NCBI RefSeq assembly: GCF_900109725.1
Contig: NZ_FOBC01000010.1
Coordinates: forward strand, 1 to 64,000
Source of the DNA: Halomonas daqiaonensis
GTDB taxonomy: Bacteria; Pseudomonadota; Gammaproteobacteria; Pseudomonadales; Halomonadaceae
DNA length: 64,000 nt
Reading direction: 5' to 3'
Every line of letters begins with the position of its first letter. Within the stretch, counting starts at the first letter, position 1. The notes below the pieces were generated by a model, which was given only the letters and a program-made list of their open reading frames with translations, made no database searches and was not told the origin of the DNA. Both the position numbers and the translations under genes were made by a program. Of this stretch, positions 8,495-16,465 are shown one piece after another.

Positions 8495-8965
8495 ATGCCA
8501 GCAAGAGTCCGCATTGCACGCCTCGACGGCGACTCGCCCCATGTCGCCATCCTGGCCGAGTGGGCTCACGACACCTGGGGGCATCTGCACCCGGGAAGAA
8601 GCCTGGACACTGCCATTGCCCTGCTGCGTGACGAATGCGGTGCGGGAGGTGTGCCGTCGGTGTTCGCTGCCTTCCATGGCGATACTCCAGTGGGTACGGC
8701 GAGCCTGGTGGCCGACGACATGAGCGACCGCCTTGATCTGACTCCCTGGCTGGCCTCTGTCTTCGTGCGCCCCGAGTGGCGTGGCCGAGGTATCGCCTCG
8801 CGGCTGGTCCAACGTGTGGAAGAAGAAGCCCGGGCCCATGGCCACGATCATTTCTACCTCTACACGCCGGACCAGCAACCGCTATACCGGCAGTTGGGGT
8901 GGCGCGACCTCGAACAACGCAGCTACCGTAGAGAGGCGGTAACCATCATGCGTCGTGATTGCTGA
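8495..8965 (+). CDS. GNAT family N-acetyltransferase
   Basis: 156 residues covering a single GNAT domain. The acetyl-CoA pyrophosphate loop VRPEWRGRGIASRLV (about 92-106) carries the R/Q-x-x-G-x-G/A pattern. The N-terminal half has WGHLHPGRSLD and VGTASLVADDM, and the C-terminus YLYTPDQQPLYRQLGW matches the usual beta-6/alpha-4 region. The substrate cannot be told from sequence. It follows the YcaO fusion and its end lies 38 bases before the probable EamA start, so the three may be co-transcribed. Confidence 0.85.
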   Translation: MPARVRIARLDGDSPHVAILAEWAHDTWGHLHPGRSLDTAIALLRDECGAGGVPSVFAAFHGDTPVGTASLVADDMSDRLDLTPWLASVFVRPEWRGRGIASRLVQRVEEEARAHGHDHFYLYTPDQQPLYRQLGWRDLEQRSYRREAVTIMRRDC

Positions 8966-9003
8966 TCGAAGCGAGGGGCGTTCCGTCGCCCCCAGGAAAT
9001 CTC

Positions 9004-9876
9004 ATGGCCAAATTGAGTACGCTGTTCGTGATGTTGGCGGCCCTGTGCTGGGGGCTATCCGGCGGTATCGGCGGAGTGCTCATCGCCGAAGGCTGGGACT
9101 CGCTGGTGGTGTCGTTCTACCGTGGCGCGATCGGACTGGTGTTCGTACTTGGCTGGCTCGCGTTACGCCCCGGCGGGAGTGGCTTGGCCAGTCGCCGGTT
9201 ATGGTTCTGGTCGGTGATTGCCGGTCTCGGCGTGGCCGGCAACTTCACCTTCTATTTCATTAGCATCTCCGAGGGCAGTGTCGCGGTGGCGGCGACGCTG
9301 ATGTACTGCGCCCCGGTATTCGTCTATCTCGTCTCCTTCGCCCTCAGGCTTGAACGCCCCACGCCACTGAAGTGGGCCGCAATCGCCATGGTCATGGTGG
9401 GCATCGTGCTGCTGACGCGCATCTACGATGTCCAGCCGGGCGGTGTCACCCCCATCGGCGTGGTCGCCGGGCTGCTTTCCGGCCTGTCCTATGCGGTGTT
9501 CATTTTCGGCTTCAAGTATGCGGCGCCGCACGGGAGCCCCCAGGCGATTCTCGTCATCGCCTTCGCGGCACTCGCCCTCATCCTGTTCTCGATGGGCGAT
9601 GCCGATCAGACCCTGGCGGTGCTTAGCACACCGAGCTGGCCGCTCTTCGTCACGCTGGGGGTGCTTGGCGCAGGCCTGTCGTTCGTTCTCTATATCGTCG
9701 GGCTGAACTACACCGCACCGGCGGTGGCCTCCATCGTGGCCATGGTCGAGCCGGTCACGGCGTCGCTGTTCGGGGTCGTGGTGCTCGATGAAAGCCTGGG
9801 CGCGATCCAGCTTGCCGGCATGGGCCTGATTCTGGTCACGGTGACGGCGCTGAGCGTGTCCTCGAGCACTCGATAA
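9004..9876 (+). CDS. EamA/DMT-family transporter
   Basis: 290 residues, ten predicted membrane helices in two EamA repeats (FVMLAALCWGLSGGIGG at the first helix; GLLSGLSYAVFIFGFKYAAP starting the second repeat). The ATG at 9004 follows AGGAAA with short spacing and places the first helix correctly; an upstream in-frame ATG at 8959 overlaps the GNAT gene and would add 15 residues that do not resemble the family. DMT permeases export or exchange small metabolites such as amino acids; the substrate is unknown. Confidence 0.88.
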   Translation: MAKLSTLFVMLAALCWGLSGGIGGVLIAEGWDSLVVSFYRGAIGLVFVLGWLALRPGGSGLASRRLWFWSVIAGLGVAGNFTFYFISISEGSVAVAATLMYCAPVFVYLVSFALRLERPTPLKWAAIAMVMVGIVLLTRIYDVQPGGVTPIGVVAGLLSGLSYAVFIFGFKYAAPHGSPQAILVIAFAALALILFSMGDADQTLAVLSTPSWPLFVTLGVLGAGLSFVLYIVGLNYTAPAVASIVAMVEPVTASLFGVVVLDESLGAIQLAGMGLILVTVTALSVSSSTR

Positions 9877-9975
9877 GTGTAAGGTCCGGTAGAGGGCCAC
9901 GAGAGGCCCCTATTGCGGTGTCTGGAACTCGAGACGGCCGACTGTCGAACTTCACACCATACGAGCGGAGAAAGC

Positions 9976-10197
9976 ATGAGCGATAAGCCAGAACGTGATG
10001 TAGAAAAAGGGTATCCGAAGGCCGACTTTGTGGCCAAGCTGCGGCGTCTGGCCGATGCCATAGAGAACGGAGAGCGTTTTGATATTCAGATTCAAGGCGA
10101 GCGAATCTATGTGCCGGTGCGTGCTGAATTCAGCATTGAACACGAGCGCTCGGACGATGAAGAAGAGGTCGAATTTCAGATCAAGTGGTCCAGGTAG
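9976..10197 (+). CDS. amphi-Trp domain-containing protein
   Basis: 73 residues. It has a basic N-terminal helix (FVAKLRRLADAIENGERF) and a strand region IQIQGERIYVPVRAEFSIEHE, and ends EEEVEFQIKWSR, which is the amphi-Trp signature: alternating hydrophobic residues and a terminal W. The family is small, cytosolic and of unknown function, found in halophiles and archaea among others. The start at 9976 follows GGAGAAAGC; an in-frame start at 9913 would add 21 residues outside the domain. The family hit is from recognition of this C-terminal pattern. Confidence 0.75.
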   Translation: MSDKPERDVEKGYPKADFVAKLRRLADAIENGERFDIQIQGERIYVPVRAEFSIEHERSDDEEEVEFQIKWSR

Positions 10198-10302
10198 TAG
10201 GCTGTTTCTGAATGTTGTATTGGCTGATATGGTCTCACCAAACCGAGCCGTTCCCCCGCGCGGTACCTTGCGGGTGAATGGCCTCGGGTTATTCGACTCA
10301 CA

Positions 10303-10554
10303 ATGATGCCCAAGATCCTGATCGAATTCGGCATTATCGGCCTTGCCGTACTGCTGATACCGCTCGGGGTTGTGCTTGCCCTTGCCGGGTTTCGGCGGCG
10401 TCAGTATCAGCTGCTCGCCGTGGGGATAGGATGCATCATTCTGAGTAGTGTGCTGTGGTGGCGGACAGGCCACGACGAGCTCTGGGTTTTGGATCGATGC
10501 CTCGATGCTGGAGGCCGGTACGACGCTCAGCTTCAAGAGTGCAAGTTCGGATGA
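10303..10554 (+). CDS. Small membrane protein, unknown function
   Basis: 83 residues. Two hydrophobic helices (about 6-29 and 36-53) are separated by RRRQYQ, followed by an extracytoplasmic tail with two cysteines (DRCLDAGG and LQECKFG) that could form a disulphide. Two adjacent ATGs (10303 and 10306) are possible starts. No family was recognised. The third-position GC is high, like real genes nearby, and no competing frame looks coding. Confidence 0.6.
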   Translation: MMPKILIEFGIIGLAVLLIPLGVVLALAGFRRRQYQLLAVGIGCIILSSVLWWRTGHDELWVLDRCLDAGGRYDAQLQECKFG

Positions 10555-10940
10555 GTCGCATAAACATCGCCTCCACCTGACTGCACGATGACCGCCGTGC
10601 CTCAGAGCACCTCTACCGCACTAGGGCCTTGTCATACCCTTGCGTTCAAGGGGCCGAGAGGCAAGCTTCCATTCATCGTTGATCAGTCACAGAGCGTTCC
10701 CGACAGCGGCAATATCCTGCCGTACCTGAAGACGAAATACGGTGGATCCGCTAGACACAGAACTCCAAGGAAGCATTTTTCGGTAGGATGCCATCCGTAT
10801 CTCGTCACCTGGTCGCAGGTACGGCGCGAAGAGGCATCAGGAAAAGTCTCATCGGGCAGGGTTACGGTCGTTATCCCTTGGCTGAGGTCTATGTCGCCGG
10901 CATAGCGGATCTTACCGCGATTGGATTAAATTATATTAAT
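10555..10940. other. Gap of 386 bases without a supported gene
   Basis: The open frame 10588-10905 has a composition unlike a protein (no family, Ser/Thr/Arg rich, no ribosome site), so it is not called. A small perfect stem CCCTTG-CGTT-CAAGGG is at 10637-10652. The last 40 bases turn strongly AT-rich and run into the DUF421 gene. Confidence 0.5.
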
Positions 10941-11435
10941 ATGGAAACTATTAAAATTCTTATCGGAAGTGATGCGGATACCATTCTTTGGTGGCAAGTG
11001 ATAATCCGGACTGCTATCGTTTTCTTTATCGCCTTGATATTGGTGCGCTTTAGCGGAAAAAGAATTTTCGGCAAACACACTGCTTTCGATATAGTATTAG
11101 GAATTGTACTCGGCTCCGTTCTGGGAAGAGCTGTTACTGCAAATGCACCCTTGCTTGCCTCAATAATTGCAGCGTTTACCCTTGTTTTCCTGCACTGGCT
11201 GATTGCCTTTACTTCCATGAAGTGGGATTTAATTGGCGTGCTTGTAAAAGGGCATTTCCAGATTCTGATAAAGGATGGCGAGATCCAATGGGAAAATATG
11301 AAGAAAAATAATATATCTGAAATGGACTTGTATGAAGCAATCCGCATGCAGGGTAACGGAGCCCAGGTTGAAGACATAGTAACGGCCTATTACGAGAGAA
11401 GCGGTGATATCTCCATTCAGCTAAAGGATCAGTAA
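10941..11435 (+). CDS. DUF421 (YetF-like) membrane protein
   Basis: 164 residues. Three N-terminal helices contain VRFSGKRIFGKHTAFDIVLGIVLGSVLGRA, of which the SGKR and FDIVLGI segments are the DUF421 hallmark. A small cytosolic domain follows (LIKDGEIQWENMKKNNISEMDL). The start at 10941 is chosen because it opens directly into the first helix; the frame extends back to 10788 but that extension is unlike the family. The gene is conspicuously AT-rich (codons such as ATT, AAA, TTA and AAT) in an otherwise GC-rich window, which suggests recent transfer. Function is unknown. Confidence 0.85.
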   Translation: METIKILIGSDADTILWWQVIIRTAIVFFIALILVRFSGKRIFGKHTAFDIVLGIVLGSVLGRAVTANAPLLASIIAAFTLVFLHWLIAFTSMKWDLIGVLVKGHFQILIKDGEIQWENMKKNNISEMDLYEAIRMQGNGAQVEDIVTAYYERSGDISIQLKDQ

Positions 11436-11655
11436 GTGTCAAGCTAAATGGCCTCTGTTTCATTTTCTCGTCTCGCCAATCTTGTTGGTGTGATCCTGAC
11501 CAGCTGCTACGAACACCGCCGACGAGACAGGGTCAGAGGTCTCTTCCCGTGCTGGCGCTGCGCCGATAGAATCGCCGAGGCGGCAGGGCAATCTCCCGTG
11601 CCGAGCAGCGTCGCAATCGCGATCGATCCGACCACCCCTCGAATGGACTAATGAC

Positions 11656-12258
11656 ATGGAAGCCTTGGCATTCCTGGGGCCAGCGGCCCTTTATATGGTC
11701 TCGATGACCATCACCCCCGGTCCCAACAACGTGATGCTCACCGCCTCGGGGGCCAATTACGGCTTCCTGCGGACCCTGCCGCACATGCTCGGCATCCTGG
11801 GCGGCTGCTTCCTGCTGTTCGCCGGCATCGCCCTGGGGCTGGGAGTGCTCTTCGAGCGCTACCCGCTGGTGCAGACCACTCTGCGGGTGGTGGGCAGCGG
11901 CTATCTTCTCTACTTGGCCTGGCGCATCGCCACGGCGCCGCCGCAGGACCTGCGGTTGCGTGGCGAGGGTCGGCCGCTGAGCTTCTGGCAAGCGGCGGCC
12001 TTCCAGTTTGCCAACCCCAAGGCCTGGGTGATGGGGCTGGCGCTGATGGCCGGCTTCCTGCCGGCGGAGGGCGATATCCTGATCAATGCCCTCCTGCTGG
12101 CCGGCTTCGCCGAGCTGGTGGGCTTTCCTTGCATCGCGCTCTGGGCGGGCTTCGGTACGGCCATCGGCCGCTGGCTCGACACCCCACGTGCCTGGCGGAT
12201 CTTCAACGGCGTGATGGGTGCGCTCACCGCCGCCTGTGTGATCTTCATCCTGGGTTGA
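11656..12258 (+). CDS. LysE/RhtB-family amino-acid exporter
   Basis: 200 residues, six predicted helices. The N-terminal MTITPGPNNVMLTASGANYG is the LysE-family signature, with GILGGCFLLF and FQFANPKAWVMG downstream, also conserved. The predicted role is export of amino acids or derivatives across the inner membrane. It stands alone. Just after its stop lies a 48-bp fossil of the ABC exporter gene (12281-12328). Substrate is unknown. Confidence 0.9.
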   Translation: MEALAFLGPAALYMVSMTITPGPNNVMLTASGANYGFLRTLPHMLGILGGCFLLFAGIALGLGVLFERYPLVQTTLRVVGSGYLLYLAWRIATAPPQDLRLRGEGRPLSFWQAAAFQFANPKAWVMGLALMAGFLPAEGDILINALLLAGFAELVGFPCIALWAGFGTAIGRWLDTPRAWRIFNGVMGALTAACVIFILG

Positions 12259-12280
12259 TAGTCGACCCAACGCCAGGGCT

Positions 12281-12328
12281 TCTTCGCCGATACCCGCCGC
12301 GAGCTGGAATATGCCCGGGATGCCATGG
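12281..12328 (+). pseudogene. Fossil fragment of the ABC exporter gene
   Basis: 48 bases match 15228-15275, inside the ABC exporter at 14510-16423, at 47 of 48 positions (T at 12305 in place of A, changing Gln to Leu). The reading LFADTRRELEYARDAM is a piece of the exporter's membrane domain. There is no further similarity on either side, so this is a relic of a duplicated copy rather than a gene. Confidence 0.85.
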
Positions 12329-12534
12329 GGCCTCGTCAACGTATATAGGTCACCGAGGGTAATTTCTCAGGACGAAACGTCAGCCGAATGGGCTACTATA
12401 ATATGGAGAACAAAGGGTTAGCGAGACGTTTGCCGTGCAGCAATAAAGCCGCCATACGGGTTGACAAGTGATCGAAAGCAAGGCTTGGTTGTTATGTGGT
12501 TTTTAGACTTCACCACCCAGAGAGAGACACTGAT

Positions 12535-12879
12535 ATGTCACACAATCTAAAGAAAACAACATTGTGGATAGGAACCTCAGCTATTCTCAGCGCATCTGTC
12601 GGTGTCGCATCGACAGCCCATTCCAACGACATGCGGCATTCGACGGAGCGGAAAGCCAGCGTCACCGCCGAAGGGATTAACAGGGTCGACCCGAAGAGCT
12701 TCCCCGATTCTACCTTCGGGAAGTCCCGCACTCCGAGCATCACAAACGGTGAGTCCGGTCCATCAGGCCTCACGAACTTTCCCGACAGCGCCTTCGTCAA
12801 GGGCTCATCTCCTGGCAAAAAGGAGTTGGTCACTGATCCTGAAAATATGTCCAAGGGCGGTGTCAGATTCCCGAAATAA
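12535..12879 (+). CDS. Small secreted protein with FPDSxF repeats, unknown function
   Basis: 114 residues. The N-terminus has a typical signal peptide: basic NLKK, a hydrophobic core of about 15 residues, and a probable cleavage after STAHS or VAST. The mature part is polar and contains an imperfect repeat, FPDSTFGKSRTP (about 58-69) and FPDSAFVKGSSP (about 82-93), the second preceded by an S/G-rich stretch; it ends FPK. Start 12535 follows GAGAGAGAC. No family was recognised. It lies 244 bases before a JmjC-type oxygenase on the same strand, inside a segment bracketed by gene fossils. Whether the two act together is a guess. Confidence 0.6.
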   Translation: MSHNLKKTTLWIGTSAILSASVGVASTAHSNDMRHSTERKASVTAEGINRVDPKSFPDSTFGKSRTPSITNGESGPSGLTNFPDSAFVKGSSPGKKELVTDPENMSKGGVRFPK

Positions 12880-12954
12880 CTCCAGCGGGGGCGAGAGAAC
12901 CTCCGACAACTTCTGACTCGGAAAGTACGTATAGTAGGCGTACTGCAGCACTGT

Positions 12955-12984
12955 AATGCTTCGCATTGGAATGCTTCGCATAGG
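12955..12984. repeat. Two tandem copies of a 15-bp unit
   Basis: AATGCTTCGCATTGG (12955-12969) is followed directly by AATGCTTCGCATAGG (12970-12984), 14 of 15 identical. They lie between the small secreted protein and the JmjC gene and could be a regulator site. Confidence 0.5.
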
Positions 12985-13029
12985 TGTGCCGAGATATAGG
13001 TGACTTTCGGGGATGTCAAATAACATCCG

Positions 13030-13061
13030 GCGACGGGGACCTTATAAGGCCTTCCCGTCGC
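13030..13061 (+). promoter_or_regulatory. Hairpin in the leader of the JmjC gene
   Basis: Stem GCGACGGG (13030-13037) and CCCGTCGC (13054-13061); the 16-nt loop holds a second self-complementary piece, CCTTATAAGG (13040-13049). No T-tract follows, so an attenuator, protein site or processing element is as likely as a terminator for the upstream gene. Confidence 0.4.
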
Positions 13062-13123
13062 TGGTTGTGTTCTGATCAACTTAACGCGGTTATCTCGTTG
13101 GCCGCGCAAGGATAAACCTACAA

Positions 13124-14350
13124 ATGGATTCGAGAGCCGCCCATCAGCATCCAACGGGGAACGAGCTGCGCCATCTGTTGGGCCCGGTCGGCGTCGATGA
13201 GTTCGTCTCTGAATATGCTGGCAAACAGGCACTGCTGATCAAGGGCCAGCCCGACAAGTTTGCCCATCTCGACATGGATGAGGAGCGCTTTTTAGAGGCA
13301 GCCGAGCGGTTTCCCGCCGAGTACGAACGCCTCAAGACCATGCTGAACGTTGTCGGCGAAACCGAGCAATACATGCACATTGGCCCTGAGCAGCTGCGCC
13401 CGCTGTACCGAGCCGGTATGACGGTGTGTTGCACCGCGCTATCCGATGCGATTCCGCAGCTGGCGGCCTTTGCTGAAGGCATACGGTTGGCTCTCGGCGT
13501 GCCGGACATGCGCTTCAATTCCTATCTTTCCCCGCATGGCTCTGGCTTCGACGTCCACTACGACGCTCAACCGATTTTCCTGGTCCAGCTGCAAGGGGCC
13601 AAGCACTGGTGGTATGCACGCGAACCCGTTCGTCCCATCCCGACGGCGCTCAGCAGTGCCTGGGATTGCAAGCCCGAACGTGACGAGCTGGAATACTGCC
13701 TGCTGGAGACAGGCGACGTGCTATACCTGCCGGCTTTCACCTGGCATCACGCCCAGGCCGAGGGCGCCAGCCTGGGGATTACCCTCGGCCCCAAGGGGTT
13801 GCACAACCAGCCCCTCGTGATGGCCCTGAATGACTGGCATTTCGGCCGCGGTTGGCCCAAGGATCAGCTCATGCCGATGCTGGATCCCGCCAAGGTGCCA
13901 GGCGCCGAAGTCCCGGACACGGCCCGAGAATACCTGCAACACCTGCTACATGAGCTACGCGGTTTTGCACAAGACTTGACCGTCGATGATCTCTGGGTCT
14001 ATTGGCGCAACGAGGTCAACACGCCCAAGGGGCCACTCCTGGCTCCCGGGGCCCTGCATCCTGTTGCCCCGGACGAGAGCCTGACCCGCGATCGGCGTTT
14101 GCTAGCGACCTGTAGCTACATCTCCGAGCTTGGTGAGCCAGTGTTACGCATCCAAACCGCCGGTCACCAGATTAGCCTGAGCCCGCAGCACGAACCCTTA
14201 GTAGTATGGTTGCTGGATACCCGTGAGCCCTTCACCGCCCGTGATGCGGCAACCGCCGCAGGCGTCGAGGAACAACTTCGCTGGTCGGAAGTGGAATTTC
14301 TACTGCAGATGTTTCTGGCCTTGGGCATATTGCGTCCGACCGAAGCTTAA
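13124..14350 (+). CDS. JmjC/cupin-like 2-oxoglutarate oxygenase
   Basis: 408 residues. The central cupin has a plausible iron triad: H145 and D147 in FDVHYDAQ and H208 or H209 in AFTWHHA. A K/R-rich strand QLQGAKHWW is typical of JmjC ribosomal oxygenases (YcfD/RoxA-like). An N-terminal helical region precedes it, and a C-terminal segment of about 70 residues (LVVWLLDTREPFTARDAA to the end) looks like a winged-helix module. Overall length and order resemble YcfD, but sequence around the cofactor differs enough that the substrate is open: ribosomal protein, another protein or a peptide. It sits 244 bases after a small secreted protein. Composition is slightly less GC-rich than flanking genes. 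Confidence 0.75.
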   Translation: MDSRAAHQHPTGNELRHLLGPVGVDEFVSEYAGKQALLIKGQPDKFAHLDMDEERFLEAAERFPAEYERLKTMLNVVGETEQYMHIGPEQLRPLYRAGMTVCCTALSDAIPQLAAFAEGIRLALGVPDMRFNSYLSPHGSGFDVHYDAQPIFLVQLQGAKHWWYAREPVRPIPTALSSAWDCKPERDELEYCLLETGDVLYLPAFTWHHAQAEGASLGITLGPKGLHNQPLVMALNDWHFGRGWPKDQLMPMLDPAKVPGAEVPDTAREYLQHLLHELRGFAQDLTVDDLWVYWRNEVNTPKGPLLAPGALHPVAPDESLTRDRRLLATCSYISELGEPVLRIQTAGHQISLSPQHEPLVVWLLDTREPFTARDAATAAGVEEQLRWSEVEFLLQMFLALGILRPTEA

Positions 14351-14381
14351 AAGCTCAAGAGAGCCGCCCGCTCTGACTTCC

Positions 14382-14437
14382 TAGAAGTTGGCGAGCACCT
14401 GGCCGTAGGTGCCGTGGAAGTGGGCGGCAAGCTTGTC
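14382..14437 (-). pseudogene. Fossil fragment of the HMG-CoA lyase gene
   Basis: 56 bases match 18417-18472 inside mvaB with about five differences. On the minus strand it reads [18 protein letters not shown] followed by TAG, where the intact gene has [14 protein letters not shown]. The Asp of the catalytic FHDT motif is changed to Gly and the frame is closed, so it is dead. Confidence 0.8.
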
Positions 14438-14509
14438 TGCGTCTCGGCTATCCTCTACGGGTCTCGAGAACGTCGAGCCTGAGTCACCTCATGCAACCGG
14501 ATTGCTGTC

Positions 14510-16423
14510 ATGTTTCGCGCTCTTTTTCGCACCTTCGAGACCCTGGTAAACCCCTACCCAGAGGAAGACCTGGGAACACCGCCCAAGGGGTTGTTTGCCT
14601 TCATCCTGCACTTCTCCCGGCCTGTGCTATGGCTGCTGGTGGTCATGTCGTTGCTTACCGCCCTGGTCTCGGCGGTAGAGGTGCTCTTCTTCAGCTACAT
14701 GGGTGAACTGGTGGACTGGCTTTCCGATGCCCAAAGAGAGGGCTTCTTCGCCGAGCATGGCTGGCGCTTGGCGGGAATGGCAGCACTGGTAGTGATCGGC
14801 CTGCCTTTGTTGACCCTGCTGCAGGCGCTGGTGACCCACCAGGGCATCTTCGGCAACTACCCGATGATCGGCCGCTGGCTGGCCCACCGCCACATGCTGG
14901 GCCAGAGCCTGGCCTTCTATCAGGACGAGTTCGCAGGGCGGGTCTCCCAGAAGGTGATGCAGACCGCGCTTGCCATCCGCGAGACGGTGATGAAGCTGAT
15001 GGACCTGATGGTCTATGTGCTCGTCTACTTCACCGGCGCCATGTTGTTGATGGGCCAGGCCGAGCCCTGGTTGATGCTGCCGCTGGTGCTATGGCTGGCC
15101 GGTTACGTGGCGATCATGTGGGTCTTCGTGCCGCGTCTGCGAGCAGTCTCCATGGCCCAGGCCGACGCCCGGGCGTTGATGACCGGGCGCATCGTCGACA
15201 GCTACAGCAACATCCAGACCATCAAGCTCTTCGCCGATACCCGCCGCGAGCAGGAATATGCCCGGGATGCCATGGAAGGCTTCATGGCCACCGTCTACCG
15301 GCAGATGCGCCTTGCCACCGGGCTCACCGTGAGCCTGACCCTGCTCAACACGCTGCTGCTGGCCGGCGTGGCGGCCATGGCCATCGGTGCCTGGTACCTG
15401 GAGGCGATCTCCCTTGGCATCATCGCCGTGGCCATCGCCCTGGTGATGCGCATCCGCTTCATGTCCAACTGGATCCTCTGGGAGGTGGCAAGCCTGTTCG
15501 AGAACATCGGCACGGTGCAGGACGGCATCAACACCATCGCCCGGGAACCGGCGGTCAAGGATGCGCCCGATGCCAGGGCGCTGTTGGTGCCGCGGGGCGA
15601 GATACGCTTCGAAGCAGTGCGCTTCGGCTATGCGCGCCCGGACGGGGAGGGCGTTCGCGTCTTCGATGGCCTCGACCTGACCATCGCCCCCGGCGAGAAG
15701 GTGGGGCTGATCGGCCGCTCCGGGGCCGGCAAATCGACGCTGGCCAACCTGCTGCTGCGCTTCTATGACCTGAAGGGCGGGCGCCTCCTGATCGACAACC
15801 AGGACATTGCCGAGGTGACCCAGGAGTCCCTGCGCCGGCATATCGGCATGGTTACCCAGGATACCTCCCTGCTGCACCGCTCGGTGCGCGACAACATCCG
15901 CTACGGCAGCCCCGAGGCCGGCGAAGAGCAGATCCGCGAGGCGGTGCGTCGCGCCCATGCCGACACCTTCATCGACGACCTGGTGGATCTACAGGGACGC
16001 CGTGGCCTGGATGCCCATGTGGGTGAACGCGGCGTCAAGCTCTCCGGCGGCCAACGACAGCGCATCGCCATCGCCCGGGTGTTGCTCAAGAACGCGCCCA
16101 TTCTGGTGCTGGACGAGGCCACCTCGGCGCTGGATTCCGAGGTGGAGGCGGCGATTCAGGAGCAGCTCTATACGCTGATGGAGGGCAAGACGGTGATCGC
16201 TATCGCCCATCGGCTTTCGACCATTGCCATGCTCGACCGCCTGGTGGTGATCGACGAGGGCCAGATCGTGGAGAGCGGCACCCACGGCGAGCTGCTGGCC
16301 CGGGGCGGCCTCTATGCCGCCCTGTGGCGGCGACAGTCCGGCGGTTTCATCGGCGACGACATCAATGACGAGGCCGAGCCGGTGCTGGTCAAGCCGGCGT
16401 CAGGGCGTGGTGGGCATGACTGA
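14510..16423 (+). CDS. ABC exporter, fused permease and ATPase
   Basis: 637 residues. Type IV (ABCB/MsbA-like) half-transporter: a membrane domain with six helices (about 20-330) and a nucleotide-binding domain. Walker A GRSGAGKST is at about 402-410, Q-loop GMVTQDTSLL, signature [14 protein letters not shown] at about 510, Walker B ILVLDEATSALD and the H-loop AHRLST. It would work as a homodimer in the inner membrane, exporting a lipid, peptide or drug; nothing nearby names the substrate. A 48-bp stretch of its membrane domain recurs as a fossil at 12281-12328. The downstream nfo gene converges with it. Confidence 0.92.
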   Translation: MFRALFRTFETLVNPYPEEDLGTPPKGLFAFILHFSRPVLWLLVVMSLLTALVSAVEVLFFSYMGELVDWLSDAQREGFFAEHGWRLAGMAALVVIGLPLLTLLQALVTHQGIFGNYPMIGRWLAHRHMLGQSLAFYQDEFAGRVSQKVMQTALAIRETVMKLMDLMVYVLVYFTGAMLLMGQAEPWLMLPLVLWLAGYVAIMWVFVPRLRAVSMAQADARALMTGRIVDSYSNIQTIKLFADTRREQEYARDAMEGFMATVYRQMRLATGLTVSLTLLNTLLLAGVAAMAIGAWYLEAISLGIIAVAIALVMRIRFMSNWILWEVASLFENIGTVQDGINTIAREPAVKDAPDARALLVPRGEIRFEAVRFGYARPDGEGVRVFDGLDLTIAPGEKVGLIGRSGAGKSTLANLLLRFYDLKGGRLLIDNQDIAEVTQESLRRHIGMVTQDTSLLHRSVRDNIRYGSPEAGEEQIREAVRRAHADTFIDDLVDLQGRRGLDAHVGERGVKLSGGQRQRIAIARVLLKNAPILVLDEATSALDSEVEAAIQEQLYTLMEGKTVIAIAHRLSTIAMLDRLVVIDEGQIVESGTHGELLARGGLYAALWRRQSGGFIGDDINDEAEPVLVKPASGRGGHD

Positions 16424-16465
16424 GGGCTGGCGCCGAGACAGGGGAGCGTCAGTTGGCGTCGTCAC

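Noticed and set aside
10588..10905. 105-codon frame between the small membrane protein and DUF421
   Set aside because: No ribosome site, no family and mixed composition.
12461..12466. TTGACA upstream of the small secreted protein gene
   Set aside because: No -10 at the right distance; TATAAT at 12397 lies on the wrong side of it.
12805..13026. Minus-strand 73-codon frame over the tandem repeats
   Set aside because: Runs through repeats and hairpin with no start signal and no homology recognised.
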